Notes under the pieces: model-generated
Told to the model about the DNA's origin: nothing
Databases searched by the model: none
Seen by the model: the letters and a program-made list of their open reading frames with translations, nothing else
Translations under genes and position numbers: made by a program
Shown here: piece after piece, positions 40,156-50,355 of the stretch
Position numbering within the stretch: the stretch's first letter is position 1
Layout: each line of letters starts with the position of its first letter
Source: a virus
DNA length: 64,000 bases
Direction: 5' to 3' (one strand)
Virus record (IMG/VR): IMGVR_UViG_3300032242_001916
Location: 30,101-94,100 of that record

Positions 40156-41948
40156 TGAAACCTCCCACACAAATAGACTATACTTCACGTGATTATGATG
40201 CTTTAAGAAATGATTTAATACGCATAATTCAGGCAAGAATTCCGGAATGGAATGGCTTAGATGATTCTGATTTTTCTACAGCCATTGTAGATGCTTTTGC
40301 ATACCTTGGCGATATTATGTCCTACTACATTGATAGAGTGGCTAACGAATCACAGCTGCAAACAACTACAAAAAAAGATAACTTAATAAATTATGCAGAT
40401 CTTTTTGGATATAAACCTTCAGGTCCTACCCCATCTATAGCTAATATACTTTTTTCAAATAATACTTCTAATGCTGTAACCCTGCCTGCAGGAACACAGG
40501 CATATATTTCAATCATTTTAAATGATGGCACAAGTACTAAAGCTTATTTTGAAACACTTTCTTCTATAACAGTAGCTGCTAACGGCACAGCTATTGCTAC
40601 CGCTAGAGAAGGTAAAACTTCAAATACAGATGCTGCAAATAGTACTGGTATAGATCCAACTACTAAACAAGTTCTGCCAAAAGTAATTGGAACTTCAAAT
40701 GGATACGCTTACCAAGAGTTTACTATTTCAAATGAAACTAATGTCGTAGATTATTCTATAGATGTATACTCTGGACAAAGCAGCTCATTTAATAAATGGA
40801 CCTACTTTGATAATTTAATGGATGCTACCCCATTTACTACTGCTTACAGTACAAAAATGAATGGTGATGGAACTACAGCTATTATCTTTGGCGATGGTAT
40901 TAATGGTACTGTTCCAACTGCTGGAGATGATATTAGCGTTATTTACAAAGTTAGTGTAGGAGTAGCTGGAAACATTTCAAGCACTTCCTCTACAAACTAC
41001 CCAAATTTAGTAGTATCTTTTATTCCTGGAATTGGAAAAATTGCTACGGGAATTGCAGCAAAATTTGATACTACTGCTACTGGGGGCACTGACGGGGAAA
41101 GTTTTTCAACTTTACGGTCAAACATTGTAAGTGCAGTAAGTGCAAGAAACCGAGCAGTAACTCTTGCAGATCATAAAGCTTTAGCATCTATTGTTCCGGG
41201 TGTAGGTCGAGTCTCTGTAATTTCCGACGTACCAACTTCTGTAACTATGTACATGCAGCCTTACTACGACGGAACTTTAACTCCAGGGGTAACCTTGCAG
41301 ACTGCAAATGCATCTATTAGTGCCATTTCCGGAACTTCGGGAACTGTAACTGTAACCACTAGTACAGCTCATGGGTTTGTATCAGGAACTACAATAACTA
41401 TTACTGGGTGTGGCGCATACAATGGGACTTTCCCAAATATTATAGTTACCGATTCTACTCATTTTACTTACAGTAGCTCAATTACAGCTAGCGTTACTCC
41501 TTCAGCTGCTATTGCAGCAAATACCCTTTCAGTATCAAATAGTGCGTGGACTTATATAAAAAGAGATCTTTATAGATTCTTAATTAAGAGAATGTTAGTA
41601 AGTTCATCTCTAACTATTAACCCTCCTAACTATGCTTTATTAAATCTAGCTATGACGGTAACTATCAACAACTCATACAAAACCTCAGACGTAAAAGCTA
41701 AAATTGCTAACGTTTTGCTAAATACCGATAATGGAGTATTTTCATATGGGGGATTTGGGTTTGGGGATACAGTTGCACAATCCATTATTCAATCAGCAGT
41801 CATGTCAGTTCCTGGCGTTAACTATGTAAATATTACTATTTTAGCTAGAACAGGTTCTACAGGGGCTTCAGATGTATATTTAGATTTAAACGAAATACCA
41901 GTGCTTTATCCAGCTAACTTAACTTTAAATATGGTAGGCGGAATCTAA
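40155..41948 (+). CDS. Baseplate J-like wedge protein with inserted beta module
   Basis: 597 residues. DYTSRDYDALRNDLIRIIQA, DFSTAIVDAFAYLGDIMSYY and ATGGTDGESFSTLRSNIVSA are strong gpJ/T4 gp6 wedge signatures, with the C-terminal half (VPGVNYVNITILAR) present too. An E1_FCCH-like module (TAHGFVSGTTITITGCGAYN) is inserted near residues 390-455. The wedge ring connects hub and fibres. The insertion probably projects from the baseplate. Confidence 0.9.
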   Translation: MKPPTQIDYTSRDYDALRNDLIRIIQARIPEWNGLDDSDFSTAIVDAFAYLGDIMSYYIDRVANESQLQTTTKKDNLINYADLFGYKPSGPTPSIANILFSNNTSNAVTLPAGTQAYISIILNDGTSTKAYFETLSSITVAANGTAIATAREGKTSNTDAANSTGIDPTTKQVLPKVIGTSNGYAYQEFTISNETNVVDYSIDVYSGQSSSFNKWTYFDNLMDATPFTTAYSTKMNGDGTTAIIFGDGINGTVPTAGDDISVIYKVSVGVAGNISSTSSTNYPNLVVSFIPGIGKIATGIAAKFDTTATGGTDGESFSTLRSNIVSAVSARNRAVTLADHKALASIVPGVGRVSVISDVPTSVTMYMQPYYDGTLTPGVTLQTANASISAISGTSGTVTVTTSTAHGFVSGTTITITGCGAYNGTFPNIIVTDSTHFTYSSSITASVTPSAAIAANTLSVSNSAWTYIKRDLYRFLIKRMLVSSSLTINPPNYALLNLAMTVTINNSYKTSDVKAKIANVLLNTDNGVFSYGGFGFGDTVAQSIIQSAVMSVPGVNYVNITILARTGSTGASDVYLDLNEIPVLYPANLTLNMVGGI

Positions 41949-42032
41949 TAGCCTTAGGTTTAAAAAGATTTATTGCAAAACATAAGACAATATAGTAGGG
42001 GGGAATTAACTAAAATCTTTTGGAGATAAAAG

Positions 42033-42857
42033 ATGGCAAATTTTCCATCCTCAGTATATCCGTTAAATACTAGAACGGATTTAATAGATACCGTTGTTGC
42101 TAACGACGTTAACACCCTTCAAGCTGAAATAAATGCTCTTGAAACTACTTTAGGCGTTGGAGGTTCTGGAAGTTCTTTACTTTACTCAAATTGGTCGTCT
42201 GGAACATTTACTCAAAGTGGCACAGTTTGGGCTAGCTTAAATGCGAGAATTGGTAATATAGAGCTTGGGCTAACCTCAACTATAAATACTCTCACCACTC
42301 TTCAAACTACCTTAGTTGGCTCTGGTAATTCAGTTTCTACCCTACTTTCGTCAACCTGGACTGGCACTTTTTCTCAAGGAAGTAGCTGGACAAGTTTACA
42401 GGCCCGCTTAATTAACATGGAACGCGGTGTTGCAACAAATGCTAGCGATCTTACCGCATATAAAACTCTAATTGGTAATGGACCATTTCAGCTATTAGAC
42501 GCAGATCTAACAGCAATTGCAGCTTTAAATGGAACGGTTGGTAACTTACGAACAAATGGTTCTGGTACTTGGTCGGTTGATTCTACTTCATACTTAAGTG
42601 TTTCTGCTGCTGCGGCAACCTATCAACCAAAAGATAATGATTTAACTGCTATTGGGGCTTTAACCGGAACATACGGATTTTTGAAAAAAACTGCAACTGA
42701 TACGTGGACTTTGGATACTGCTTCGTATCAACCATTAGATGCAGATCTAACGGCAATTGCTGGTCTTTCGGGAACACAGGGACAATTAACAACTGATGGC
42801 GCTGGCACTTGGTATGTAGAAGCTAGTATTAGTCCTCTTTTACTGGTAGGAATGTAA
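42033..42857 (+). CDS. Baseplate-attached tail fibre protein
   Basis: 274 residues. N-terminal VVANDVNTLQAEINALETTL is a coiled coil typical of fibre shafts. The middle has repeated hydrophobic units (LLSSTWTGTFSQGSSWTSLQ), and the C-terminal third shows three LDADLTAIAxLxG repeats that build a fibre shaft. An AGGAG-like site (TTTTGGAGATAAA) precedes ATG 42033. Confidence 0.8.
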   Translation: MANFPSSVYPLNTRTDLIDTVVANDVNTLQAEINALETTLGVGGSGSSLLYSNWSSGTFTQSGTVWASLNARIGNIELGLTSTINTLTTLQTTLVGSGNSVSTLLSSTWTGTFSQGSSWTSLQARLINMERGVATNASDLTAYKTLIGNGPFQLLDADLTAIAALNGTVGNLRTNGSGTWSVDSTSYLSVSAAAATYQPKDNDLTAIGALTGTYGFLKKTATDTWTLDTASYQPLDADLTAIAGLSGTQGQLTTDGAGTWYVEASISPLLLVGM

Positions 42858-42858
42858 A

Positions 42859-43179
42859 ATGGCTACTTGGAATTGGCTGTATATAGCCGCATTTTTTCAA
42901 ATTTTAGCTTTTATTATTGCTTTTACTCTCGCTGTGCACAACTTTTTTAAAAAGACTAATATTTCAGAAGCATTAGAAAGTGCAAGTATGGACAGGGTAG
43001 AAGAACGGTTAGAAAGAATTGAAAAGCAGTTTGGCCCAAATGGTGGCGGGTTGCGACAGGCAGTGAACGAACTAACGGTTAAACTTGGTAGAATAGAAGA
43101 GCGGCAAATAGACATTAGCGGAAAAGTTGCCCAGCTTGATGGTAAATTTGAACAACACATAGTTGAAAATAATAATTAA
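42859..43179 (+). CDS. Membrane/coiled-coil protein, DUF2746-like holin candidate
   Basis: 106 residues. One transmembrane helix (residues about 5-28, LYIAAFFQILAFIIAFTLAV) is followed by a helical coiled coil (ASMDRVEERLERIEKQFGPN, RQAVNELTVKLGRIEERQ). This matches actinophage DUF2746 proteins, candidate holins or membrane-anchored lysis proteins. It lies between fibre genes, as lysis genes sometimes do. Confidence 0.6.
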   Translation: MATWNWLYIAAFFQILAFIIAFTLAVHNFFKKTNISEALESASMDRVEERLERIEKQFGPNGGGLRQAVNELTVKLGRIEERQIDISGKVAQLDGKFEQHIVENNN

Positions 43180-43200
43180 TATTTAGGATCGGTGTAAAAA

Positions 43201-46200
43201 ATGGCCTTATATGGTAAGTACCGCTATGGTCTACCTCTTTATGGCGCTTTTGATAGTAGCGCAGTTAACAACATCTCCTACAATGCGTCGTTAACCGCAA
43301 TACAGAATGATTATGGAATCATTGAATTAATGTGGGGAACTGTAACTATTGATAGTACAGATACCGCAATTACTGACTGGAAAATTATCAGAACTGTGGG
43401 CGGTGCCCCTGACTACCCAAATACATTTACACCAGTAGTTGTATATGGAACTACTTCAGTAACCTCTAATGGAGGTAGTTCATATTCTTTAAGATACACT
43501 GATTATCAAAGTAATATTATAACTTCAAACACTTATACTTTTTTTGAAAATTACTTTCCTTCTGGAACGCAAGTAACTTATTCTCTTTGGGTATTCAATG
43601 GATTGCGTTGGATATTTGCAGGCCTTGCTGATCAAATTATTACGGGCGTAACTGAAACTACCGATAAAGTTTTGCGAATGCTACCTGCAGCTTGGACAAA
43701 CTCAGTTGGTGGCACTGGCGATATAACCGGCTATCCAAGCAGATATGATGATTCAACAAATACAGTTTTTAAAATTAACTCTGTTACTCCTAATTCTCCA
43801 AGTCGGGGGTACGTAACCTACACCACAACAACTTCAATGCCCATAAAATACTATGGACAGTATGCTTTGATTTCTGGAATAAGCATAGACGGATATAACG
43901 GTAACTATAATATAATTTTTAAAGACTCTAATACATTTTTTGCTGTAAATAATACGACTAATATTTCAGGTTTAGATCTTAGCGGTGCAACCGTAAGCGT
44001 TGCAGAAGAGACTTCTCTTTGGAAGTTTCTTAGTGGGTTTACTTTCTATTACGATAGATTGCGTACCGAAGTAAGTCTTATTGACACTATTAGTGACTAT
44101 AGACATACCCCATACAATATGCTTCCACTAGCAATCCAAACTCAAGGTTTTAATTACCGACAAGATTTAGGAACAAGTTACCTACGATCTATGCATAGAG
44201 TTGGCCATAGAATTAACTCTTTAAAAGGTACTGAAATTGGTCTAAAAATGTATGTGGGGTCTTTATTAAGCTCTTATTCAAGAAGATACCAATCTACAAA
44301 TTTATTTCTAAACTATAACGATTCTTCTTTTGAAGAATCTATAGGTAACTGGGATATAAATGACGGTAATACTTTTAGCGCAAAAAAATATGCAAACGCA
44401 GTTACTGACTTAGGTGTTGGTTATTCTACGTTATCTTCTCCTCTAAGGGATGGCCTTACTTTAGGAAAGATCATAAAGACAGCAGGCTATGGACTAATTA
44501 CTTCTGCCGGAACTTCTGACATTGTTTTAACTTCTTATAAAATTCCTGAATACACAATTTCTACTGTAACCCCCAACTCTCCATCAACGGGGTATGTAAC
44601 TTATGCCACGTCAACACCGACTAAATACAGAGATGATAATAGTGTGTATATCTCTGGCGTATCTCCGTCAGGGTATTCAGGTAGTTTTAACGTAACAATG
44701 TTGGACTCAAGCAGTTTTTATGTAAGAAACACTACTACTGCAACTCCAACTCTTTCTAGCGCAAAAATTAGGTCGTCTGTTTCAATACCTACAATTACAA
44801 GGACTATCCCAATAACAGGTGGAAGATCCTACATATTAACAGGCTACATACAAAAACTAACTGGAAACACTGGAGCTGCTAACGTAGCCGCTCAGATTAA
44901 TTGGTATGATAATCAGGGATACCCTATAAACACAAATACTGCCTATTCTACCGCAGTAACTATTGGTACGTCTTGGACTCTATTTACTTCTTCTTCAAGT
45001 TCTCCAAACTATATAGCACCGTCCAATGCCGCGTATGCTTCAGTAAATATTAAAATTACCAGCCCGGCAAATACGGATAAGTTTATTATTGACATGCTTA
45101 GCTTTACAGAAATGTCTGAAAGTACTCTCAACAGCATTGAATATATACCAATTGAAACAATGTTTGAAGAAGCAAATTCAACTGTTTTAGAAATAGATGG
45201 ATTTAGAACAAACCTTATTACTAACCCCGGTTTTAGTGAAGGTGTAGGTAGCTGGAGTACTCTTAATGGTTCGCTAATACAAGATTTTACTACTAGTACC
45301 TATGGAAATAGCTGCGCTAAATTTACTCCTACAAGCTCTGGAGCAGCTGTATCTTCAAACTGGATAGAAGTAACTCCTGGAGAATATTACACTTTCAGTG
45401 TTTATGTAAAATCTTCTTTAGCAAATAAAAGTGCAAAAATTGCTATTGAATTTAGTATTCCATCTGATACAGATCTTGATTCAGCTATTACAACCAGTGC
45501 AAATGGACCTTATTACAACCCAACAATAAATAAGACGTACTCTTCTTTAACTCCAATAAGTAATACCCAATTTACTAGGGTTAGTGTTAAAGCCAAAGCA
45601 CCAGGTTTTTCACCTATTATCGGTGTTCCAAAAGCAATAGTATCTATAGAACCTGATGGATATACTGCAGGTCAAAGTTGGTTTATAGATAGCGTTTTAT
45701 TTGAAAAGAACGCGCTATTATTGCCTTACTTCCAAGGAGACGGCGGACCTACCCCTACAGGAACTAATCTTTATACAGCTATTCATACTCCTGCTAATGA
45801 TTGTATTTGGGAAGTTAGGCCACGTGCTAACTTTGTTTATAATCCGTCTTTTGAAAATGGAATCACTAGTTTTTACACACCTAGTTTTACAGGAACAAGC
45901 GGCTCAGCAACACTAACCTCAATAACTACTGAAACTGTAGGGGGTTTAACTTTTGCTCCTAAACCTAGTACAGGCACAAGTTACTTTGGAAAAATTGCTA
46001 CAAATTCAACTACTACATCTTCAACAATACTAACTTCATTTAGGTATCCATACATGACTACGTCTAGTGGTATTCCTAATAGCCCTGCAGGTGGAGAATC
46101 TTTTGCTGCATCAGCTTATGTAACTTCAGCAGTAGCTGGAACGTACACCATTACATTTACAGATGTAACTAGTGGCATAACTTACTCAAATTCATTTACG

Positions 46201-48456
46201 GTAAGTACCCCAAGTATAGATTGGTACAGAATTCATGTTATTGGGTATGTAGGAAAACCTATTACAAGTAACCCTAGAGGTTTTATCAGTATCAAGTTTA
46301 CCCCAACTTCATCTCCGGCCGCAGTAGCTTGGTATGTAGATGCAGTACAAGGTGAATATGGTTCAGCTCCAACTTCATTTATTATTCCTGGAGATGCTAA
46401 TACAACCACAATTACTAATCTTTCAGAAACACTGCTTGGTGCAGGACTACTTACTAGCAATATTTCCTCTGTTGCACTTAATTCTCCAACTACAGACTAC
46501 GTAACTTACACAACAGCAACTCCACATAATATTTCTCCTGGAGATACTGTAACTGTTAGTGGAGTAACTGTTCCTGCAGTTCAGACTATTAGCGCAATTA
46601 TTAAAAACTCTACGCCGACAGTTTCTACAGACTTTGCTAATGGCCTTAACTCAATAACTACTTCGACGTTTAATACAACTGCTTTAACTGCGGCATCTAC
46701 AAATGCATCTTTATCTATAAACTCCTATACTCCTACAAGCACTGGATTTTATGCTATGGCAGACCAAACTTTAGGGTCTTTCCCAGCTACAACTACCTCT
46801 GTACAAGTATTCTCAAATGCATCAAGTGCAGGGGAAGCAGTTATTACTGCTAATACATCTGCAAATGCAAGTACTGCAAGTCCTTTCTTAAGTGTAGTTG
46901 CGGGTCGAGTTTACTACGCAGAAGTTAGAGGTATAGCACCCACATCTGGTAGATCAGTAACTTTAAATATAAAGTGGCTAGATGCTTCAGGATCTGTACT
47001 CAGCACTACTTCAGGAACAGCAGTTACTACTTCAGCTCTTATTACAAAATCTGCAACTAGTTCCTCGGGGAATAGCATTGTTGTAACAAGTTCGACATCT
47101 TTAGTAGCAGGTACTTCAACTAACCCGGGATCAATGATTCAAGGACCTAGTTCCAATTATCTTCCAGGCGGTAACGCAATTACTGCTATTTCAGGTGGTG
47201 GATCTTCCTATACCTTAACTATGCAATATCCAGTAACTACAAACTCAAGTACAACACAAAACATTGCTTTTGTTAATCCTATTAAAGTTACGGCACAAGG
47301 TACAGCTCCTACAGGCGCCGTAAATGCATACTTATCTATAAGTTTAAATGCGGCAGGTAACAATAACTTACACATTAATTACCCTAAATTTTTAGATCTT
47401 ACAACCACAAATATTACAGTAGGTAGTACAGCTAATTACAGTGTTGGCCAGTCAGTTGTTCTATCTGGTATAACAACCCCAACAGGATACAATTTAACCT
47501 CTACAATTACAGGCATCAATTCTGGAACTAACACCTTTACTATTGATAACAATAATGCAGCGGGATCTGTAACTGGAACTCCTAGAGTTACTATCCCAAA
47601 TAACTTTCTTGGAACTTTTGTTGCTTCAGTTCAAAATATAAGCCCGTACAAATTTGCAGTACCAGTTTCTGTTAACTATACAACCCCAACTGTAACTGGT
47701 GGAACAGTTTCTATTACTAATACCACTTCTGGTAAAAATACCTATAGCACTTCCGCTCAAATGTCGGGGTTGGGTAGAAGTCATTATTGGCCATCGGGGT
47801 ATGGCGGTAAGTTATCTAGGTTGTTTAAAACAATAGGTGATTACTTGCCAATGAACTCAAGTTACAAATTCCAAATTGGTGAGCAAAAACGACCTAATTT
47901 AGAAATAACACCTTCTATAATTTCTGCTAGTTCATTTGAAAATAATTTAACTAATTGGAAGCCAACTACATCTAATAGCGTTCTTTCTAGAACCTTAGCA
48001 AAAGGGTCTTTGTATTCAGAATATGCAGCGCTTAGTGGAAGTTGGGCTACCGTAACTAATACGGCTAGTAGTGAAGCAACTTTTGGTTTATATCAAACAA
48101 ATATTGCTTGCACTCCATTAACTCAATACGACCTAACAGCTGCGGTAAAATTCCCGGCAACGTCTGATCTAGGCACAGTTACTATGACAATAAATTGGTA
48201 CGATTCATTTGGAAATGATGCGTTTCAATACAATAGTGATGGATCTAAAGTTAGTTCATCAAATACCTTTACTATTACAAGTTCTGCAAAGACAACTATT
48301 AACCAGTGGTATCTCATAAGAAACACCGCGGATTTGATTATTATCTCTCCTCCAACATCTTACTCTTGTCGAGTGACTATTACAAATACTCCAAGTACTA
48401 CTAGAACAGGCACTAACACATTCCTAGTTGACAGCGTTACTTTAAAAGAAGTATAG
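43201..48456 (+). CDS. Giant baseplate/fibre fusion: gpI-like N-terminus plus surface modules
   Basis: 1751 residues. About residues 1-360 look like a baseplate gpI-type protein (FLSGFTFYYDRLRTEVSLID, YNMLPLAIQTQGFNYRQDLG). Then come alternating E1_FCCH-like modules (PNSPSRGYVTYTT, PNSPSTGYVTYAT, NSPTTDYVTYTT) and carbohydrate-binding-like domains of CBM4/9 type (NLITNPGFSEGVGSWSTLNG, NPSFENGITSFYTP, SSFENNLTNWKPTTSNSV). The C-terminal domain ends in NTFLVDSVTLKEV. It probably anchors to the baseplate and displays several sugar-binding modules. The function is inferred from the domain patterns. Confidence 0.7.
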   Translation: MALYGKYRYGLPLYGAFDSSAVNNISYNASLTAIQNDYGIIELMWGTVTIDSTDTAITDWKIIRTVGGAPDYPNTFTPVVVYGTTSVTSNGGSSYSLRYTDYQSNIITSNTYTFFENYFPSGTQVTYSLWVFNGLRWIFAGLADQIITGVTETTDKVLRMLPAAWTNSVGGTGDITGYPSRYDDSTNTVFKINSVTPNSPSRGYVTYTTTTSMPIKYYGQYALISGISIDGYNGNYNIIFKDSNTFFAVNNTTNISGLDLSGATVSVAEETSLWKFLSGFTFYYDRLRTEVSLIDTISDYRHTPYNMLPLAIQTQGFNYRQDLGTSYLRSMHRVGHRINSLKGTEIGLKMYVGSLLSSYSRRYQSTNLFLNYNDSSFEESIGNWDINDGNTFSAKKYANAVTDLGVGYSTLSSPLRDGLTLGKIIKTAGYGLITSAGTSDIVLTSYKIPEYTISTVTPNSPSTGYVTYATSTPTKYRDDNSVYISGVSPSGYSGSFNVTMLDSSSFYVRNTTTATPTLSSAKIRSSVSIPTITRTIPITGGRSYILTGYIQKLTGNTGAANVAAQINWYDNQGYPINTNTAYSTAVTIGTSWTLFTSSSSSPNYIAPSNAAYASVNIKITSPANTDKFIIDMLSFTEMSESTLNSIEYIPIETMFEEANSTVLEIDGFRTNLITNPGFSEGVGSWSTLNGSLIQDFTTSTYGNSCAKFTPTSSGAAVSSNWIEVTPGEYYTFSVYVKSSLANKSAKIAIEFSIPSDTDLDSAITTSANGPYYNPTINKTYSSLTPISNTQFTRVSVKAKAPGFSPIIGVPKAIVSIEPDGYTAGQSWFIDSVLFEKNALLLPYFQGDGGPTPTGTNLYTAIHTPANDCIWEVRPRANFVYNPSFENGITSFYTPSFTGTSGSATLTSITTETVGGLTFAPKPSTGTSYFGKIATNSTTTSSTILTSFRYPYMTTSSGIPNSPAGGESFAASAYVTSAVAGTYTITFTDVTSGITYSNSFTVSTPSIDWYRIHVIGYVGKPITSNPRGFISIKFTPTSSPAAVAWYVDAVQGEYGSAPTSFIIPGDANTTTITNLSETLLGAGLLTSNISSVALNSPTTDYVTYTTATPHNISPGDTVTVSGVTVPAVQTISAIIKNSTPTVSTDFANGLNSITTSTFNTTALTAASTNASLSINSYTPTSTGFYAMADQTLGSFPATTTSVQVFSNASSAGEAVITANTSANASTASPFLSVVAGRVYYAEVRGIAPTSGRSVTLNIKWLDASGSVLSTTSGTAVTTSALITKSATSSSGNSIVVTSSTSLVAGTSTNPGSMIQGPSSNYLPGGNAITAISGGGSSYTLTMQYPVTTNSSTTQNIAFVNPIKVTAQGTAPTGAVNAYLSISLNAAGNNNLHINYPKFLDLTTTNITVGSTANYSVGQSVVLSGITTPTGYNLTSTITGINSGTNTFTIDNNNAAGSVTGTPRVTIPNNFLGTFVASVQNISPYKFAVPVSVNYTTPTVTGGTVSITNTTSGKNTYSTSAQMSGLGRSHYWPSGYGGKLSRLFKTIGDYLPMNSSYKFQIGEQKRPNLEITPSIISASSFENNLTNWKPTTSNSVLSRTLAKGSLYSEYAALSGSWATVTNTASSEATFGLYQTNIACTPLTQYDLTAAVKFPATSDLGTVTMTINWYDSFGNDAFQYNSDGSKVSSSNTFTITSSAKTTINQWYLIRNTADLIIISPPTSYSCRVTITNTPSTTRTGTNTFLVDSVTLKEV

Positions 48457-48464
48457 TCAGTTCT

Positions 48465-48743
48465 ATGACAGAACTAGTAATAGTAGCTTTAGCTACGGCC
48501 TGCGTATTAACCGCAGTAGAAGAATTAATAATTACCTTAGGTAAATGGCGCGGCCTTTTGGCTTTAATAATGGGGTCTTTAGGATCGTATTTTACATTGC
48601 AGCACGGTTGGGGTTTAATAATATTTACCGCTTTAGCATCATCATTTACAGGCATGACCGCATCTTTGCTAGTTGCCGATTTGATTGAAAGCAGGAATCC
48701 TCGTACTCTTAGGGGATTGCCAAGGCGAATACCGCCACTATAA
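48465..48743 (+). CDS. Multi-span membrane protein, holin candidate
   Basis: 92 residues with three hydrophobic segments (2-22 LVIVALATACVLTAVEEL, 30-48 LLALIMGSLGSYFTLQHG, 50-70 LIIFTALASSFTGMTASLLV) and a basic tail. This is class I holin topology. It lies nine bases after the giant tail gene and just before replication genes. Competing candidates are noted elsewhere. Confidence 0.55.
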   Translation: MTELVIVALATACVLTAVEELIITLGKWRGLLALIMGSLGSYFTLQHGWGLIIFTALASSFTGMTASLLVADLIESRNPRTLRGLPRRIPPL

Positions 48744-48760
48744 AAATCTAGGGGGGCTAG

Positions 48761-49675
48761 ATGATTGATCCAATGCCGATGACTGATCCTCAGTTATCGC
48801 TGCGTGCTCGCGGTATATGGGGCATATTTATGAATGCTGGTCGGGCAATGACCGCTGCCGAAATATACCCATTAGTACCTGAGGGCCGAGATGCTGTTCG
48901 TAAAGCCCTGCGTGAATTGATTGCCTCAGGTTACATTTCTGAGGTTAGTTTTCGTAATCAAAATGGCCAGTGGGCATACCAGTTAGAGGTTACCCAGGCC
49001 TGGATTACCGGGGACGGATTTTCAGGCACCCTTTTATACGGTACAGCTAGTATAGCTAATAGCTCTAATCCATTAGTAGAACTTACTAACGTAAGTTCTC
49101 CTAATGTTTCGGGCGGGACGCCCGAGAAAGACTTACAGGAGGAATACGTAGAGATGAGTTGGCCAGGATTTGACGACGAGCCAGAAGTAAAACGCAAGAA
49201 GGCTCCAGAACCAGAATCAGGTGCGGTTGGTAACCTAGACCTAACCGATCGGAAAGAACGGCTAAAAGCCAAATACAAGAAGACTAGCTTTGAAGCAGTT
49301 CCCGCCAGTATGCGTCGGAACGAGCGTCCAGAGGACGAGTGGACTACAGAAGACTTGGTTGCTGAGTTCTACGAGTTAACCCGCAAGGTTGCTAGCGGTG
49401 TACCCAGCCAAGTCAATGGCAAAAGCCTAGCCTCTTGGATTAACCAGAAGGTTGGAGAGGGAATAGCCCGTAAATCAGTTCTAAAGGCCCTTAGAGCGTT
49501 TTTTAACGACCCTAGGCTAACCCGTGACCCGGGAGTAGGCTCGCCTCTCTGGAGGCGGTTTATAGCCTTCTATCCGACTGTCCACGGAATTTACTCGAAA
49601 GAGGCTGAGGTAGAGTATGCTGATGTTGACTTCTTAGCCCATCAAGCTAAAATGGCAAGGTTATTGGAGGATTAA
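48761..49675 (+). CDS. Winged-helix replication initiator-like protein
   Basis: 304 residues. Residues about 10-80 form a winged helix (SLRARGIWGIFMNAGRAMTA, DAVRKALRELIASGYIS), typical of replication organisers and of actinobacterial phage proteins paired with DnaC-like loaders. The C-terminal part has SLASWINQKVGEGIARKSVL, helical. It is TAATG-coupled to the loader gene. It is likely to bind the origin and recruit the loader, but the origin itself is not seen. Confidence 0.7.
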   Translation: MIDPMPMTDPQLSLRARGIWGIFMNAGRAMTAAEIYPLVPEGRDAVRKALRELIASGYISEVSFRNQNGQWAYQLEVTQAWITGDGFSGTLLYGTASIANSSNPLVELTNVSSPNVSGGTPEKDLQEEYVEMSWPGFDDEPEVKRKKAPEPESGAVGNLDLTDRKERLKAKYKKTSFEAVPASMRRNERPEDEWTTEDLVAEFYELTRKVASGVPSQVNGKSLASWINQKVGEGIARKSVLKALRAFFNDPRLTRDPGVGSPLWRRFIAFYPTVHGIYSKEAEVEYADVDFLAHQAKMARLLED

Positions 49676-50355
49676 TGTTTGAACTATCAGATCTAAGGCC
49701 ATCAGTTCGTAGCCAGATCAATGCAGCAAATTTACCCGAACGGTTTATTGGAATAACGCTTGATGACCTAAACGATTACGCCGATTCACCGATCGAGTTA
49801 ATTGAAAACTGGATAGACTTAGTGCTATCGGGAAAAGTTATAAAAGCTCGTGGGTCAACTCGTTGTGGACTTGGTTTACTACTTGTAGGCAAGCCAGGAC
49901 ACGGAAAAACCACACTTGCTAGTGTTGTTCTACAAGAAGTAGTACGCCGGTCCAAGCCCGAAGTTTGGGGAGAAACCGACGGTTTGTCTAAAAAACCTAT
50001 ACTATTTGTAGACTATCCAAAACTGTTGCGTATTCAGCAACGGTCTTGGAAGGATGAAGATGGACCAGAAGCCATCCTTATGGAGCAGGTTTATGGAGAT
50101 TCCAAATTGGACAACATCCAATTACTAGTATTAGATGATTTAGGTAAGGAGCATCGCACAGCCTCAGGCTGGGCCGAGAATACATTTGACGCAGTCTTAC
50201 GCTCTCGCTACAATGCTGGATTACCAACTATTGTTACAACAAATGTACCATTAAAGAATTGGGGAGAAGTTTATGGAGAAGCAATGGAAAGCTTTGCTCA
50301 TGAAGCCTTCTTACCAATTAATATCGTCTCAACAGAGGGAGATCGCAGGAAATGA
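49675..50355 (+). CDS. DnaC-like helicase loader ATPase
   Basis: 226 residues. Walker A GKPGHGKT (72-79), Walker B LLVLDDLG (about 148-155), and sensor TTNVPLKNW. This AAA+ domain resembles DnaC/IstB-type loaders that place DnaB on DNA. It overlaps genes on both sides. A helicase gene lies three genes downstream. Confident for family, moderate for partner. Confidence 0.85.
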   Translation: MFELSDLRPSVRSQINAANLPERFIGITLDDLNDYADSPIELIENWIDLVLSGKVIKARGSTRCGLGLLLVGKPGHGKTTLASVVLQEVVRRSKPEVWGETDGLSKKPILFVDYPKLLRIQQRSWKDEDGPEAILMEQVYGDSKLDNIQLLVLDDLGKEHRTASGWAENTFDAVLRSRYNAGLPTIVTTNVPLKNWGEVYGEAMESFAHEAFLPINIVSTEGDRRK

